Below are positions 44,019 to 55,787 of a DNA stretch of 64,000 bases, piece after piece. Position 1 is the stretch's first letter. Each line of letters opens with the position of its first letter. Under the pieces are notes generated by a model. The model was not told the origin of the DNA, ran no database searches, and saw only the letters and a list, made by a program, of their open reading frames with translations. Source of the DNA: Hymenopellis radicata (taxonomy: Eukaryota > Basidiomycota > Agaricomycetes > Agaricales > Physalacriaceae); NCBI GenBank assembly GCA_015501595.1, contig JADNRX010000099.1, forward strand, positions 1-64,000, given 5' to 3'. The position numbers and the translations under genes are program-made.

Positions 44019-44079
44019 ATCGTTCCCGTTGTCTGTTTTTTTGGCCACTGGCGGTACATGTTTTTACGTGTATTCACGG

Positions 44080-44650
44080 TAGGGTCGTGGAAATAACCTC
44101 GGGGGTGGTAAATAACCGTTATTTACCTACCCTCCCGGAGGTCCAGGTTATTTACCGGTTAAAAACGGTTATTTACCTGCACGTGACACTTTCACGTGAC
44201 GTCTCCGCGGGAGCAAGTGCCATGCAGCAACCAAGGCAGCAACCGTCAAGTGTTTTCAGTCTTTCCCCTCCGGATGTCACACTGCCATGGTCTCATCAGA
44301 GTCAGATACATTTCAATGGCAATAGTAAATTTTCCTGCCTCTGAATATAGTGCATACTACTGTACTATTCCGACCGTAAGTTCGCAATTTTTTAAATTTT
44401 TCAACATCCTGAACCCCGATAAGCAATCGGAGGCGTTTGGCGGGGTCCGATAAGCAAATTGACCCCTCCGTGACGCGTTATGCGAATTAACGGTCAGAAT
44501 AGTACAGTAGTGCCACACATCACGTGGATATGTCACGTGCAGGTAAATAACCTACCTCCAACAGCCTTAGGTTACAAACCGGTAAATAACCGGTAATTTA
44601 CCGGGAAACAACCTCTTGGTACTGTAACCTAGGTTGTTTCCACTACCCTA
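44080..44650. mobile_element. hAT-type MITE, family B (571 bp)
   Basis: Ends TAGGGTCGTGGAAATAACC and GGTTGTTTCCACTACCCTA with exact 8-bp duplication ATTCACGG (44072-44079 and 44651-44658). Inverse orientation relative to the copy at 35305. Contains a TA-flanked MITE at 44360-44507. Confidence 0.93.
44360..44507. mobile_element. 148-bp TA-flanked MITE nested in family B
   Basis: CTGTACTATTCCGACCG and CGGTCAGAATAGTACAG ends with TA flanks. Its insertion point differs from that of the MITE inside the other family B copy, so the two are independent events. Confidence 0.85.
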
Positions 44651-44671
44651 ATTCACGGTGTCGGTCGCTCT

Positions 44672-45093
44672 TAGGGTGGGGAAGTAAACCTATGCCTCGG
44701 TTACTTACCAGTAAGATACCGGGCCCTCTGGGAGGCGGTTACGATACCGTTAGTTACCCAACACGTGACGTTTCACGTGAGAAGCGTGGCACAATTTCTC
44801 GCGGGCCTTCTGGGGCCTGATTTTTCGCTCCTCAGGGTAAATTTTGGTTCCAAATGGCACATATTTTAACTGTGTCTACTGTGCAGTGCCTTACCCACTA
44901 TTTGTAACCTACAGTACCCTCCCATCTCCACTTGCAACCTCCTCCCTCTACCGTCATTGATCATGTGATAAGTCACATGTTTGGTAAGTTACCTACCTCC
45001 TCGACCGTGAGGTAAGTTACCGGTATCAATACTGGTAACTTACCGCAGTAAACCCTACCGGTATCAAAACCTAGGGTTTACTTCACCACCCTA
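44672..45093. mobile_element. hAT-type MITE, family C (422 bp)
   Basis: Ends TAGGGTGGGGAAGTAAACC and GGTTTACTTCACCACCCTA with exact 8-bp duplication GTCGCTCT on both sides. It starts 21 bp past the end of the family B element. Non-coding. Confidence 0.92.
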
Positions 45094-45107
45094 GTCGCTC
45101 TCTGTTA

Positions 45108-45791
45108 CTGTACAGATTCGTTCAATTCGTCACAGTGTTGTCATTACATCATTACATGTATTACAGATTACACTGTAATTAACGATTACATTACACTGTA
45201 ATGAAAGTGAAAATTCCAGTTACACCGTAATTACATGTAGCCTTAGGTAGTCATGTGACTCATGGTTAAGCCTGGGAAGGGAGAAGAGGTGTACACATCT
45301 GCTAACCACTCCCAGACACCTTCTCTGACCATTTCTAAGCCTTTACTGTACTGTTAGAGGAGACAGGCCATGATATCTGTTCAAGTTTTCCTGCAGACCA
45401 ACCATAAATAGGCGCCACAGATAGGATCACATGACTATTACAGGTGTAATTAAGTGTGGTGTAATTAAGTGTAATTACAATTTACACTGTAATGAAAATT
45501 TGACCCCCTTATTAAGGGTGTAATGACAACACTGATTCGTCACCCCGGGTGACCTGTGACCGGGGTGACGAAATTTTGAATTCGTCGCGGCGCCGAAGGT
45601 GCCGTGACCGGGAAAAATTTTCATCAATTTCATTGATTTTCGGAGCAATTTGGCTGATTTTTTGGTCATTTTCGCTTCCCGAATTCGTCAGATCGCGCTG
45701 GGACCTGTGACCAGTGTGACAATTCGTCAATTTCGGGAGTATTTCGGGTCACCTGTGACCCGTGACTGACGAATTGAACGAATCTCTACAG
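45108..45791. mobile_element. 684-bp TA-flanked element with a nested hAT MITE
   Basis: Outer ends CTGTACAGATTCGTTCAATT and AATTGAACGAATCTCTACAG are inverted repeats flanked by TA. Removing the nested element and its duplication leaves about 274 bp. Non-coding. Confidence 0.85.
45133..45534. mobile_element. 402-bp hAT-type MITE (CAGTG ends), nested
   Basis: Ends CAGTGTTGTCATTACA and TGTAATGACAACACTG with exact 8-bp duplication ATTCGTCA at 45125-45132 and 45535-45542. Its interior is rich in TTACA/TGTAA motifs, probably transposase-binding subterminal repeats. Confidence 0.9.
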
Positions 45792-46047
45792 TACCTCTCT
45801 AGAGTGAGTGCAACTGATACTAAACAATGAATTCAGACATTCACATAATGCCAAGCCCTCCTCCTCCAGATCGTTGGCTCGAACGTGATCTTCAACGCAC
45901 CCTACAGTTCAGGCTTGCAGGGGACAGAAACTGCTGACTGCGATAGACTGAGGCGCACCAGAATTGACAGTTTGGTATTCAGTTTGCGTACCGGTCAGTG
46001 AGACGCGTAGTAGTCTAATTACATGCACTTCAACTTTTCATGCCGGA
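45792..46047. other. Short intergenic stretch
   Basis: Nothing recognised between the nested elements and the 3' end of the kinase-like gene. Confidence 0.4.
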
Positions 46048-47172
46048 TTACTTCAATTCGTCCGTATTCCACTGCAGATGACTAGCAACATTCTCTTCCT
46101 TCGTCCACAGCAGGAACTCCTCTTTAAACTCTCCCGAGTTCTCCTTGAACCAGTTGAGCACCGCATGGATCACTGCCTGCCCCTCGCTTTCCTTCGACAC
46201 CTTAGCTTGTCGATTGATGTTCTCCTTCGTCGCGACGCCGCTATGTCCAAAGTCGATGACCACCGCGCTGCAATCCGAGTCTGGGATGATAACATTCTTT
46301 GGTGAGACGTCGAGGTGATATACGCCACAGGCGTTGATGGCTTTATAGCTGTCTTCGATTGGGGTCAACTAAAGAGAAAGAAACTTGAGCTCAGAAGAGA
46401 CCACAACTCGGAAGAGGGCGTACCATATCCCGCAGATCCTCAAGAGATGCTCGCTTCCCAGCGGTGTCTGCCGCTTCATATTCATGGCTACACTGAGCAA
46501 GCGTCTTCCCTTTGATATGCTCCAAAATCAGGACGCGCGCCTCTTCCCCATTCGGCATTGTAACCTAGCAGTCCCGAATTAGTCTCTTTCAACTTCATAG
46601 TAAGTTTCCAAACAGCGCACCTTGACTTTCCCCAAATAGTACGGCACCACCGCACCCTGCACCTCCGCCAATCGCTGCGTATATATCAAATTCTCCGTAC
46701 TCGCGACCTGCCTCCCAAACGCCGAATACTTGAAGGAATGCTCCTCCTCCAGATCAGGTAGGGGGAGAATGGAGGACTGCAGAATCTTTAGAACTACTGT
46801 CTCCTCGGTCCCTTCGACACGCGCGACCCAGACCTGCGACCACTGCCACGCGTCGTCGGAGGATAGATCCATCGGTTGTAAGCCGCTGTCCAGTATGAAT
46901 CGGAATGAGCCACCGTGCAAAGCAAAGTTGGGATATGGGCGGCGTGTAGATGCGTGGGTCGGGGAGAATGGGGGTATAGTAGCGGTGAACGACCATCCGC
47001 GATGTAGAGGGCTCGCCTGCGCCGCCGCGCGCAGCGTGAGAAGCGTCTGTGCGTACCGCAGCACGGCCTGTGGATCGTCCACGTCGACTTCGGGGACGAA
47101 GCAGGGCATGCAGTCGTGGTATTCCTGTGGGATTTCGGATGCGCTGTCCAGGTCCCATGTTGGTGGCGTCAT
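46048..47172 (-). CDS. Protein kinase-like / aminoglycoside phosphotransferase-like protein
   Basis: Three exons (47172-46621, 46564-46424, 46368-46048) encode 337 residues, all junctions phase 0. An N-terminal region of about 110 residues has no known domain. A kinase-like N-lobe follows (QVWVARVEGTEETVVLKIL with the Lys), then VLILEHIKGKTL as hinge. The C-lobe shows the catalytic loop GVYHLDVSPKN and the DFG in VVIDFGHSGV. The HLDVSPKN form (HxD, Asn) is typical of fungal kinase-like families close to APH/choline kinase. All key residues are present, so it may phosphorylate a protein or small molecule; the substrate is unknown. Its 5' flank is cut by the duplication border at 47346. Confidence 0.86.
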
Positions 47173-47800
47173 GTTCGCTTTAGATGGGTGTGTAGCTTGC
47201 GGTAGGTGTATGGTGTCGTGTGGGCCGAGGCTGGAGGTATATGAGGCGACGAACAGCGATCTGGGGTTGGGAGCCGAGAACGACCGAGGCGGTCCGTCGG
47301 CGGACCTTGGGTGGACATGGGATTTCGGATTGCCGCTTGTCCAGAAGGACTGCGGTCCACCATCGAAGAATGATTGCGGGGTCTTGATGAGCAGGCATGA
47401 ACGACTATTCTAAGTAGCGTGAATTCGGATGGACTAGGATAAAGACTGGAGAAAAGACATTTTGAGATTTCGTCGCGGTCGACCTGTACGAGCGCGGCTA
47501 AACGCCTTCATGATTTCTTGAAAGAGAAATTTGGTAAAGGTCCCAGACTCTCATGCGATGGTATCAGTCTAAGTTGGACTGACTGGAACACACCATCACT
47601 GTTTAATTGCCGCATAGCCCAAGCATAGCCGCGTCTGTCATCTTTTGGATTGATGTTTCCTGCATTGATTTGTGCTATAGAAAGATGGAACACGATCAAG
47701 GAGCCTCATGGCCAAGGAATGAACGTTAATGAAAGTCGTGCAAGTCGTGAGCCGTGTCACAACAACCGCAAACAAACGCGTTGAATTACTACCACCATCA

Positions 47801-48059
47801 TGGATCCTAACACATTCCGCGTTCTACGCGACCTTGGGAATTCCGTAGGTCGTCATGCAATATTTTTATCATAACATGATTGATTGTTCCGTTCCACTCA
47901 TAGGTTCGTGTCGGCTACTACGAGTACTTTTGGTTCCAAGCTGACAGCTGTGGGATGCGACTGAGAATCTGCCTCGTGTGAGTCTATCGTACTTTGGGCT
48001 TCCGATTCACTGTGGTGTCCTCGCTTACGAACCGCATTTTTCAGGATGCCGGGCGCTTC
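47801..48059 (+). pseudogene. Relic of an unidentified gene (copy 2)
   Basis: Begins MDPNTFRVLRDLGNS, then after an intron VRVGYYEYFWFQADSCGMRL. The next exon has lost its 3' splice site and about 24 nt compared with copy 1, and is then interrupted by the 48060 insertion. Confidence 0.5.
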
Positions 48060-49468
48060 TAGTCTGTTGGTTAGACCCCGGCCTGTACAGCGCTACTCAT
48101 TATTACATAATCGACCCTTTTAAGAATACCCCCTGTCTCCTGCGCGCGGCACAGGAATTTATCGGTTATTCCTATTCGCATTGCTGACACTGACAGAGAG
48201 CACACAAGTAAAGAATAAGAATATCGGTCTATTTGACTTGTACTACGTACAACCAGTGCCTACACGCGCCTCTCAACAACCCTAATCGGAGTCGTATTAG
48301 ACATGGGCAGCGGGGAGTGCACAGAAGCCTGTGCTTCCGTCTGTGAACGCGGGAAATTGGGGAAAGAGAGAACAGGATTGGAGCCGGACCCATATATCGA
48401 CGCCCGCGGATGGGAGCGGAACAGCGACTAAACTTCAAAGGTTGGCACGGCAAAATAACGTAGGCGGTTGACGACTAACCACAATTGCCGCCTGAGAATA
48501 CACTCAGAGAGGCAGCGGAGAGGATGGACTTTTGGCCGAGATCTTCATCGATTCTACGGGGACGACGTAGTCAAAATTTTCCTGGTGATTACGCGCATCA
48601 TCCGCCAATGGTTGCTAACACATGTGAACTAGAGTAAGCGACAGCGCAAGTAGGAAGTGCATACCAAGTTGGTCAAGAAAAAGTGGTTGTTCAGAATACG
48701 GGTACTCCACTTGAGCGAGACATGATCTGGCTCTCGCGAGTCGCACGTCCAAATGTTCAGGATCGTCGTCCACAACCTCAAAAGGGTACACAGCTGGCTC
48801 GTACGAATTAGCCTTTACCAGGGCTGCAGCCCGTGTCTACTATGCTCTTGCCCGCGTATTCGGTCGCTATGGAAAGGTTAAGCGCGCCATGATGTCGAAA
48901 AATGACTCACAGCGAGTCTTATCGTTCAACCGTTGTAGTCAGGCTCTCCAAAAATCTGGTAGTAGCGCGCCGACACCTTTAGGCTTTTGCCAGTCCAACA
49001 CTGCGCACGCTCCAGAACTTTTGCATCCAGTTTTCCTGCCCCCACACGCCGTGCCCCGACGCGTGCCGTGCACCGGCACACAGAAGAGCGGCTGGACGGC
49101 CGCATCGTCGTCTGATATGATTCCATCCGGATCCAAGGTGTCTTTCTCGTCGGTGCTGAGGTTGTCGTCCTCGTTCAGAGCGGCGTCGCATAGCGTCTGA
49201 GGGTTGCAAATTCTTGAGGATGGCGCTTCCCTCGATGTTGCGGCTGAGAATGTCGAACGGCTCGCTATCAGCTCGCGACAATAATTTAAGCAAGAGAAGA
49301 ATGGTGGTCGAGGTTGGTGAAAAAGGCGTATTCGGCTGACCGGAGCGGAATATCCGATTACATAATAAGCAGTAGCGCTGTACAGGCCCCGATGTAACAA
49401 ACAGACTACATACACATTGACACCTCCCCCCCGTCATCGTGTATGTAGCGTCTGGCTTCGAGAGACTA
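48060..49468. mobile_element. 1.4-kb inverted-repeat insertion with 9-bp duplication
   Basis: It interrupts the duplicated region, and GGGCGCTTC is present at both borders (48051-48059 and 49469-49477). Long subterminal inverted repeats match: TAGTCTGTTGGTTAGACCCC with CCTGTACAGCGCTACT at the left (48060-48100), and their complement near 49364-49408. A further 60 bp with its own small hairpin lies between the right arm and the border. A 9-bp duplication would fit Mutator-like elements. No transposase is recognised. Confidence 0.65.
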
Positions 49469-49811
49469 GGGCGCTTCGCTCAAGGAGCCTATGTCATCGG
49501 TGCATATCGGTATCCTCGTTTCATTTTGGCACTCTACTTTTCCTCTCCAGCCTGAGCCTTCGCACCAGCACGATGTCGCTTTACAGCACCGCAGCACTCG
49601 TTGTCGGAACTAAAGCAAAGCTGGCATTTGGTAGTATCGTTCCTTCGTGCCTTGTCCCCCAGCGCTCGATGCATGTCAAATTTCGGGATCTCCATCAGTA
49701 TCAATCTCAGCATCAGCACGCAAGCTATGCGGGATGTGCCATCAGGAGGGACTCATCTTTTGATTTATCTTAGACGCTGGGAAGACGAGGTTTCCTTCCT
49801 TCCTTCCCACC

Positions 49812-52405
49812 ATGCGATCGTCTGCATCGTCCTCCTCCTTCACGCTCGAACTGGACCACCTGGATTATTCTTCTTCGTCGTATGTCGTTAAGCAAATTGT
49901 TTCGCGCCATTTTGTATCCTCACCACAGTTCTCAGACGCATGGAAAGTGGGAAGCTTTTGGGGGACGAGGAGAACGAATGGAATACCAGCGACCTTTATG
50001 AGGATCGCCAGAATGACAAGGATGAGACGAGGAGTGCGCAGGATGAACCGTCTCCGCGGCGGCCATCGCTTCGTCTGATGGTCGTGCATTTCCTCCATGG
50101 GATGTTGCTCTTGATAAGCATCTTCACGCTTCTCGTTTCGTTTTGGCGCTGGGAGCATAAAGTCGAGGTTGACACCAACAATGTGCGTATATCTCGTCGC
50201 ATATATTGTAGTACGCCCGCTGAACTGTGATCCAGGTCAGTCAAGTCACCAGTATAATATCCATTGTCGTGCAGGTGTTCTTCACGGCGTGTATATTGCT
50301 CCTGTATCTACTGTCTAGTGCCGTTGCCATTGATGCTGCTATTCGCCATCGTGAGCAGCCGTTCTGTATAACGTGCCTTTCATGTCTAATTCGCCTACTA
50401 GCTCGTTCTATTATCGACCTCGACTTTCGTCTCCAAGCGTGGTATGGGGGAATGGGTCCAGCTATAGCGAACGGTATCTTCCGGATGTATCGCTTCCGAC
50501 AAGTTTCCAGGAGTGTACTCTTTGGCGTACCCTTATATTTCATCATTGGCGAGGTCCTGAAGGTAACATCGTCTAGTGTCCTTGGTACGTCCCTTCCCAC
50601 ACCAGCAAGGCAACGCTGTTGCTGATATGGCTTCCATCATAGGTATCAACATTTATACCACGACGACACCTGTTGCCGGTTCTGCTCAGAGTCATATCGT
50701 GTGGTTTGAATACCCGAACCTTAATCATACGGATCATGATCTTTATGACTGTTCTGCGATCGACAATCTGAACACTGACTTTTATAAGGTACAGGATTTG
50801 TGGAAGGTCGGTGTTCTCGCTCTCAATGTTCTGATGTCTTTGACAAATAACACGTAGGTTTCGAAACAAATCCTCAGTCTAAACAACACGGGGAATGACA
50901 CCACACATCCCGGGTTGATTGGCAAGTAAGTCTTCCGAACTGGCGTAGCGCGGTGATATCTAATCGTCCACAGCACCATTTACGATATCCCAGACTCGTC
51001 TCCTCCTTTTGATGTAGGTTCGTAGCGCCCCTTCTCGAGCTCTATTACTACGAAACTGAAAAATCTTATAGCCATCTGAACGGCACAAGAATGAACGTGC
51101 ACTGCTCCCACGTTAAACCCGACGATACCACCTTTGAGCTCAGATACGATTCCGACGACATCTCAGATCAATTTGCCGGATACTACGTTCGATGGACGGC
51201 AGACAATCCCGCGTACCCTTACGCCGAGATGCATAACAGGCCTCCATATGGAACGCTGAACTCCTCATATGTCAACATCTCTACCCTTTCGCCCATAATC
51301 TTCGACTCGGAGTTTGACCAGGGCGTATACATACTGATGCAGAAGTGGACCTACGACGAGTGGTGGCCAGACGACACAGGGTTCAAAGCTATTTCCAACC
51401 AAGTACTGTTTGTCGTGGCGGCACCTGACATTACCCTTCTTCTTCACGACTCGTCCGGGTCCGTCGCGTCCGTGAACCTCACCACCCTCGATTCCACCGA
51501 CGCTTGTTTCAATGTGTGCGGTGATAACAATCTGGATAAAAACTCGGCAGATTGTGTCGACTACATGCGCCAGCACACCGACTGCGTCGCCAATAGCGAA
51601 ACGTGGCATTTCCAAGCCGTTGGGTGTACCCTCCAGACGGCACAGTCTACACTGGCCGTTACACAATCCGGATTGCTGGCGCCCGAAAGTTATTCGCGTA
51701 CCCAGCCTTCCAAGGCGCACGAGTGGGACGACTTCTCCCCTGTAAATCCCCACGATGGTTATGATTTCCTCGCAAACGAGTTTCTCGAGATGTTCGTACT
51801 CGCGCCGTGCTCCGTTGACTCGGGAAACAATACAGAGTACCAGGACCTGGGCGTCATGTCCGGTGTCATCATCAATATACTTCTGGACAATCAGGATCTC
51901 AATCACTTCGAAAACACGCTCGCGAACATGACGGCCAGCTACCTGTGGAACGTCTGGCAGCAATGCGATTCCCCATTCAAATATGGGTGGTCGTATCAGC
52001 AATGTTCTCCGAGATCTGATGACTTCGCTGCATCGCTCGCGACTACCGCGGCATACGACCGTCTTGAGACGAAGGCAAGACTACAAATAGTACAATGGAA
52101 GGCGGCGGTGACGGTCCTGTGTGGGCTCGTCTTATTCTTTTTGGCGTTTTATCTACTCGGGACGTCCACTGATAGTCGGGTGGGTGTGCCGTTACGAGAG
52201 GCGAGGTTCATGGAAACGTCGCGGTTGTTAAAAGACTCCTCCATACCCGAAGTTGTCAGCACGGCTGCTCCTGGGTTTGAAAACAAGTCGATAAGGTGGG
52301 TTTTCTGAGGGCATCATCTACTTCATTGAGGCGCTGACTGATCTTCTCAGATATATCCGTAACGGTGCTGAAGAGAGGAAGGCGTGTCTGGATATATATA
52401 AGTAG
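49812..52405 (+). pseudogene. Multi-pass membrane glycoprotein gene, copy 2 (frame problem at exon 6/7)
   Basis: Same eight-exon structure as copy 1 (49812-49879, 49936-50182, 50236-50584, 50643-50788, 50858-50925, 50974-51017, 51072-52296, 52351-52405). Exon 3 is intact here (LSCLIRLLARSIIDLDFRLQ). At the start of exon 7 one base is missing compared with copy 1 (TTATAGCCATC versus TTAAAGTACATC), which breaks the frame unless another acceptor is used. The 405-codon frame from ATG 51091 is open and keeps the sequons, Cys pairs and C-terminal helix. Copies differ by scattered substitutions. It may still make a shorter protein. Family not recognised. Confidence 0.68.
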
Positions 52406-52505
52406 GAGATGTGGGACCTCTATTCTAGACATGACATTTTATATATGTAACTTAAAAAATGACTCAAACATCAGCTGAGGGTGGTGTGGTATATGCGTCA
52501 AGTGT

Positions 52506-53967
52506 CTAGTCAAACTCCTCGAGGCGTCGTTTGCCTGGACGAGTCGGCGGTCCTCTCTCTCCGATATCAGCATGACGAGTACCGTTGCCATAGAAGTTGT
52601 CCAGGCTGAGTTGGAGTAAGTACTGCGGCATTCACACGATGACGAGACTTACAAAAGGCGATTCAGACCAGATTCAGATGCTGCCATCTGGCCAGTGTTA
52701 TGGCCAATACCCGCAATGAAATCGACTGTATCTCCGGAATCGGCAGGGAAAGCGTCCAAGAAGTTGTACATCCGCGCTCCACGATTGGCACTGTAAAGTG
52801 GGTCTGAGATAATTGCTCGTACAGACAGGAAATAACCAACCCTGTTGTATCAGGTGCGCATCCGTCTTTGTAGTCGCCAAAGTCGTTCAGTCCTCGCGCG
52901 TACGCGATATGTCTGGATCCGTAGCGAAGACGGACACCGAGAGATCCGAGAGTCCTGACAAATGTGCGCTCGTAATCCATGTTGTAGTTTTCGAGCCCGT
53001 GATGCCAATCATTGTAGGTTGGGCATGAATCAGTAGTTAACGGTCGTTGAGAGTTTAGCCTTTGGAGACCTGAGCGAGAGCCTTGGTAGGGACGCGACGT
53101 GACTTACCACACGAATGAACTCGGATTCGCAGTCCAATAAACGACAGGAACTTTGATGGCGAGTTGGTGAGGTTTCCGTAAGGGATCGATAGAAACATGC
53201 TTACCGTGAAGAAACAGGTCCTTCCCAACTGCAGCATACCGTTGAACCATCTGGGCCCCCATGCTGTGTCCGGCCACGACGATCTCCTTCATGTTGGGGT
53301 ATATGCTAATGTCGTTGAAGTACTGCAGGATCTGATCCAGCGCATCGTACGAAGAAACATTGTGGCCTTGAGGATAGATGCTGTTCGCGCCGATATACCA
53401 AGACACGTCTGCAGAAGCGTTAGTTTTGTTATGCGCCGAATGTTCTACAGGACGGACCATTCCAGGTAACAATGTCAGAACGCTCTATGTTGTTCTTCGT
53501 GCTTGTGAAGTAAGGCGCCATCAGAGCAACGGATTCTTGATTCACGTCGGGATTTAACTGGGTCGCCTTGTTCAAAGCTAAGGACGAGATCGATCAACAA
53601 CAGTCTCAAACTTCGCGAGGAATGCCACAAACCTTGATACATTGCGCTGAAATAACCTTGGGAGTTTCCGTTGGCTCCATGAATGTAAAGAACAGCCCGC
53701 TGTACCTATTGTCGATGAGCATTAGCGCCTATCTAGTGCCGATCACGGTGGAATGCTCACCTTGGTGGTATCCTGGCGTTTTTTGTTTGGGAACGAGAAG
53801 TAGTTTAGCATTGTAACGTTGCCGCCATTGTTGTTCTTGATATTGAAGTACGCAAGCTCAGCGCCAGTGACGGCTGGGAGTTCTGGTACTGCGACACGTC
53901 GACCGGCATATTGCTGTGCGAAGGCGAAGGAAGTAAAGATTGTGGTGTAAATGAGTGACAGAAACAT
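52506..53967 (-). CDS. Secreted alpha/beta hydrolase
   Basis: Eight exons (53967-53761, 53705-53633, 53577-53458, 53408-53205, 53150-53108, 53059-52841, 52790-52653, 52605-52506) with introns of 47-55 nt encode 367 residues with every junction in frame. A signal peptide MFLSLIYTTIFTSFAFA comes first. The oxyanion strand VLYIHGANGNSQGYF precedes the nucleophile elbow EIVVAGHSMGAQ (GxSxG). YGSRHIAYARGLND and FIAGIGHNTGQM, the latter probably holding the catalytic His, complete the core. It likely acts on an ester or related bond outside the cell; the substrate is unknown. Its last exons are duplicated at 9313-9540. Confidence 0.9.
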
Positions 53968-55320
53968 GTTAAGGAATGGGAGAATGGCGAACGAGAAATG
54001 TGAGATGAAGTTTTTATGTTCATGTGCGAGTCGAGTTCGCTGTCAAGTCGGATCTGTCCGAAGCGCCCACGGAAACAAGCTTTCCCGGTTTGATGCAAAT
54101 GACGAAAAACCTCTAGCGATTAGCACGGATCCTTGCGCTACAATCCTAACCTCCTTAAAGCTTCTAATGAGTGAAACTCCTTCGATTTTCTAAGCGTGAA
54201 AGGTTACGATATCGGGTCCTGGCTGTCATCCTAGTCACAACTGGAAACATGGACCTCTCGAGTTACACATGATCAGTAGAAGTAATAAGAATCTCAATCG
54301 TGCGGGCTGTTCTGAATTTGACGTACCGTATGACGGCCTCAACGGAATCGAACTTATACTTGAAACGACATCGGCTTCCAGCAAAACGCCTGTGCTTACG
54401 CTCTGTACCGGAGGAAGTAAACGTGATTGCGATAGAAAATGTTCAGTGCAAATAAGAGCGGAAACGGCATGCTTCGCTGCGTAAGAATATGTCTTGACTT
54501 TCCAATGACATCCTGAACATTGCGTAAGTGGTAAACCTTCCAACAGATGCGCCATGCGCTGACAAAAATCCGAGTACATAGACTCGGAACCGTACACCCA
54601 CCCGGCTCCGACTGCAGCTCGAAGTCTGCACGAAGGACGCGACCACTAGTAGGAGCGTGGGTTAACCTGTATTCCAACCTTAGTGGAGAGCCTAGTTGAA
54701 GCCGCGGTCGTCCTATGACCTCTGATGGGTTACGGTAAAACGGTGAGCGAGGGATTTTCGCTAGAAGCAAACTACACTTACCGCGAAATGTGCCCGTCTC
54801 CGACCGAGACCTTCAATCTTCATCGGCAAGTTGTCAAGAAGTGTAAGAAGGGAGTAGTGTTGCTTACACTTCCGACTGTGCCTGGATCCATCGAAATGCA
54901 GACGGGTATGCGTCCGAGGAGATGGACAGCAACCGATGTCTTTCGCGCAAAAATAATCCTGAGCTGTCAGATATCAGTGGCTAAAACTGCGTTGAACAAG
55001 AGATGACGACATCTTCGATTTCGGAAGACAAAGCGAGAGTACTGTGTGCGATGAGCGGAACACCGAGCAGAAACACCAAGACCAGAGTCAATGTCAATAT
55101 CATCATTGCTGATGAGAATGAACCGCACCGCCTCCGTTTTACATTGCAGCGGCATAGCACATGGCCTACAATTCAAACTGTAGCGACGCGCCCTTGTGGC
55201 GACTAGGTCGTTGCGTCTGGAAACCGCGTCGTCGTGATTGAGCTGGCTTCGCACAAGAAGATTCGGGCTAATTCACGTCCTGGATTCACCCACGAATAAC
55301 ATAGCACTATGGTGTAATCA
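53968..55320. other. Intergenic stretch
   Basis: About 1.35 kb; several short open frames on both strands but none with family motifs or consistent splicing. Confidence 0.45.
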
Positions 55321-55787
55321 CTACGTGGCGCCCGTTGAAAGCTGGCCAGCCCTCTTCATATGTTGTAGCTTTTCGGCCTGTTGTTTCTCAAACTCGGCTT
55401 GAAGCTGCTTCATGTTCGTCTCTTTGAATGCCTAGAAAACGACATGGTCGTCACCGTCTCGCGCAACACTACATGCTCACCTGTGTGAAATAGTATCCTG
55501 AGAGCGCACTAGTCACTGGAGATAAATGTCAATTTACGTGGAAACTTTAGCGGGAGGGAGAGTCTTTACCAACAGTCGATACGATGATCTGATACCGGCC
55601 AAGCTTCATGAACTTGGCTCCAATCACCCCCGAAGCGAGCCCCGAGGTAAGACCTGCGAACAGGCCCTCTTTCCAGGATTCCTAGCACAGCAGCCATTAG
55701 AGAAACAGATATCAGAGAGACAAGAACAGCGTTTACTGTCTCGGCCCGACCTATAGCCTCTGGCGGAGGCGAATTGTTTGAGCTCAT
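55321..55787 (-). CDS. Small GxxxG-rich membrane protein, unknown function
   Basis: Four exons (55787-55737, 55681-55570, 55515-55481, 55431-55321) with introns of 49-55 nt encode 102 residues in frame. The sequence is MSSNNSPPPEAIGRAET, then WKEGLFAGLTSGLASGVIG and a second hydrophobic stretch YQIIVSTVVTSALSGYYF, then a charged helix (ETNMKQLQAEFEKQQAEKLQ) likely to form a coiled coil. Two membrane segments with repeated small-residue (GxxxG) spacing suggest an oligomeric protein, perhaps of mitochondria or ER. The exon set is supported mainly by four matching splice pairs; family unknown. Confidence 0.75.

Larger units (their letters stand above)
47346..52733 (+). repeat. Segmental duplication, copy 2
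   Basis: Counterpart of 5493-9540 in the same orientation. It is longer mainly because of a 1.4-kb insertion at 48060-49468. The hydrolase gene at its right edge is complete here. Confidence 0.9.

Noticed and set aside
51265..52002. 245-codon minus-strand open frame
   Set aside because: Shadow of the membrane glycoprotein exon; the same shadow occurs in copy 1 and has no independent motif.
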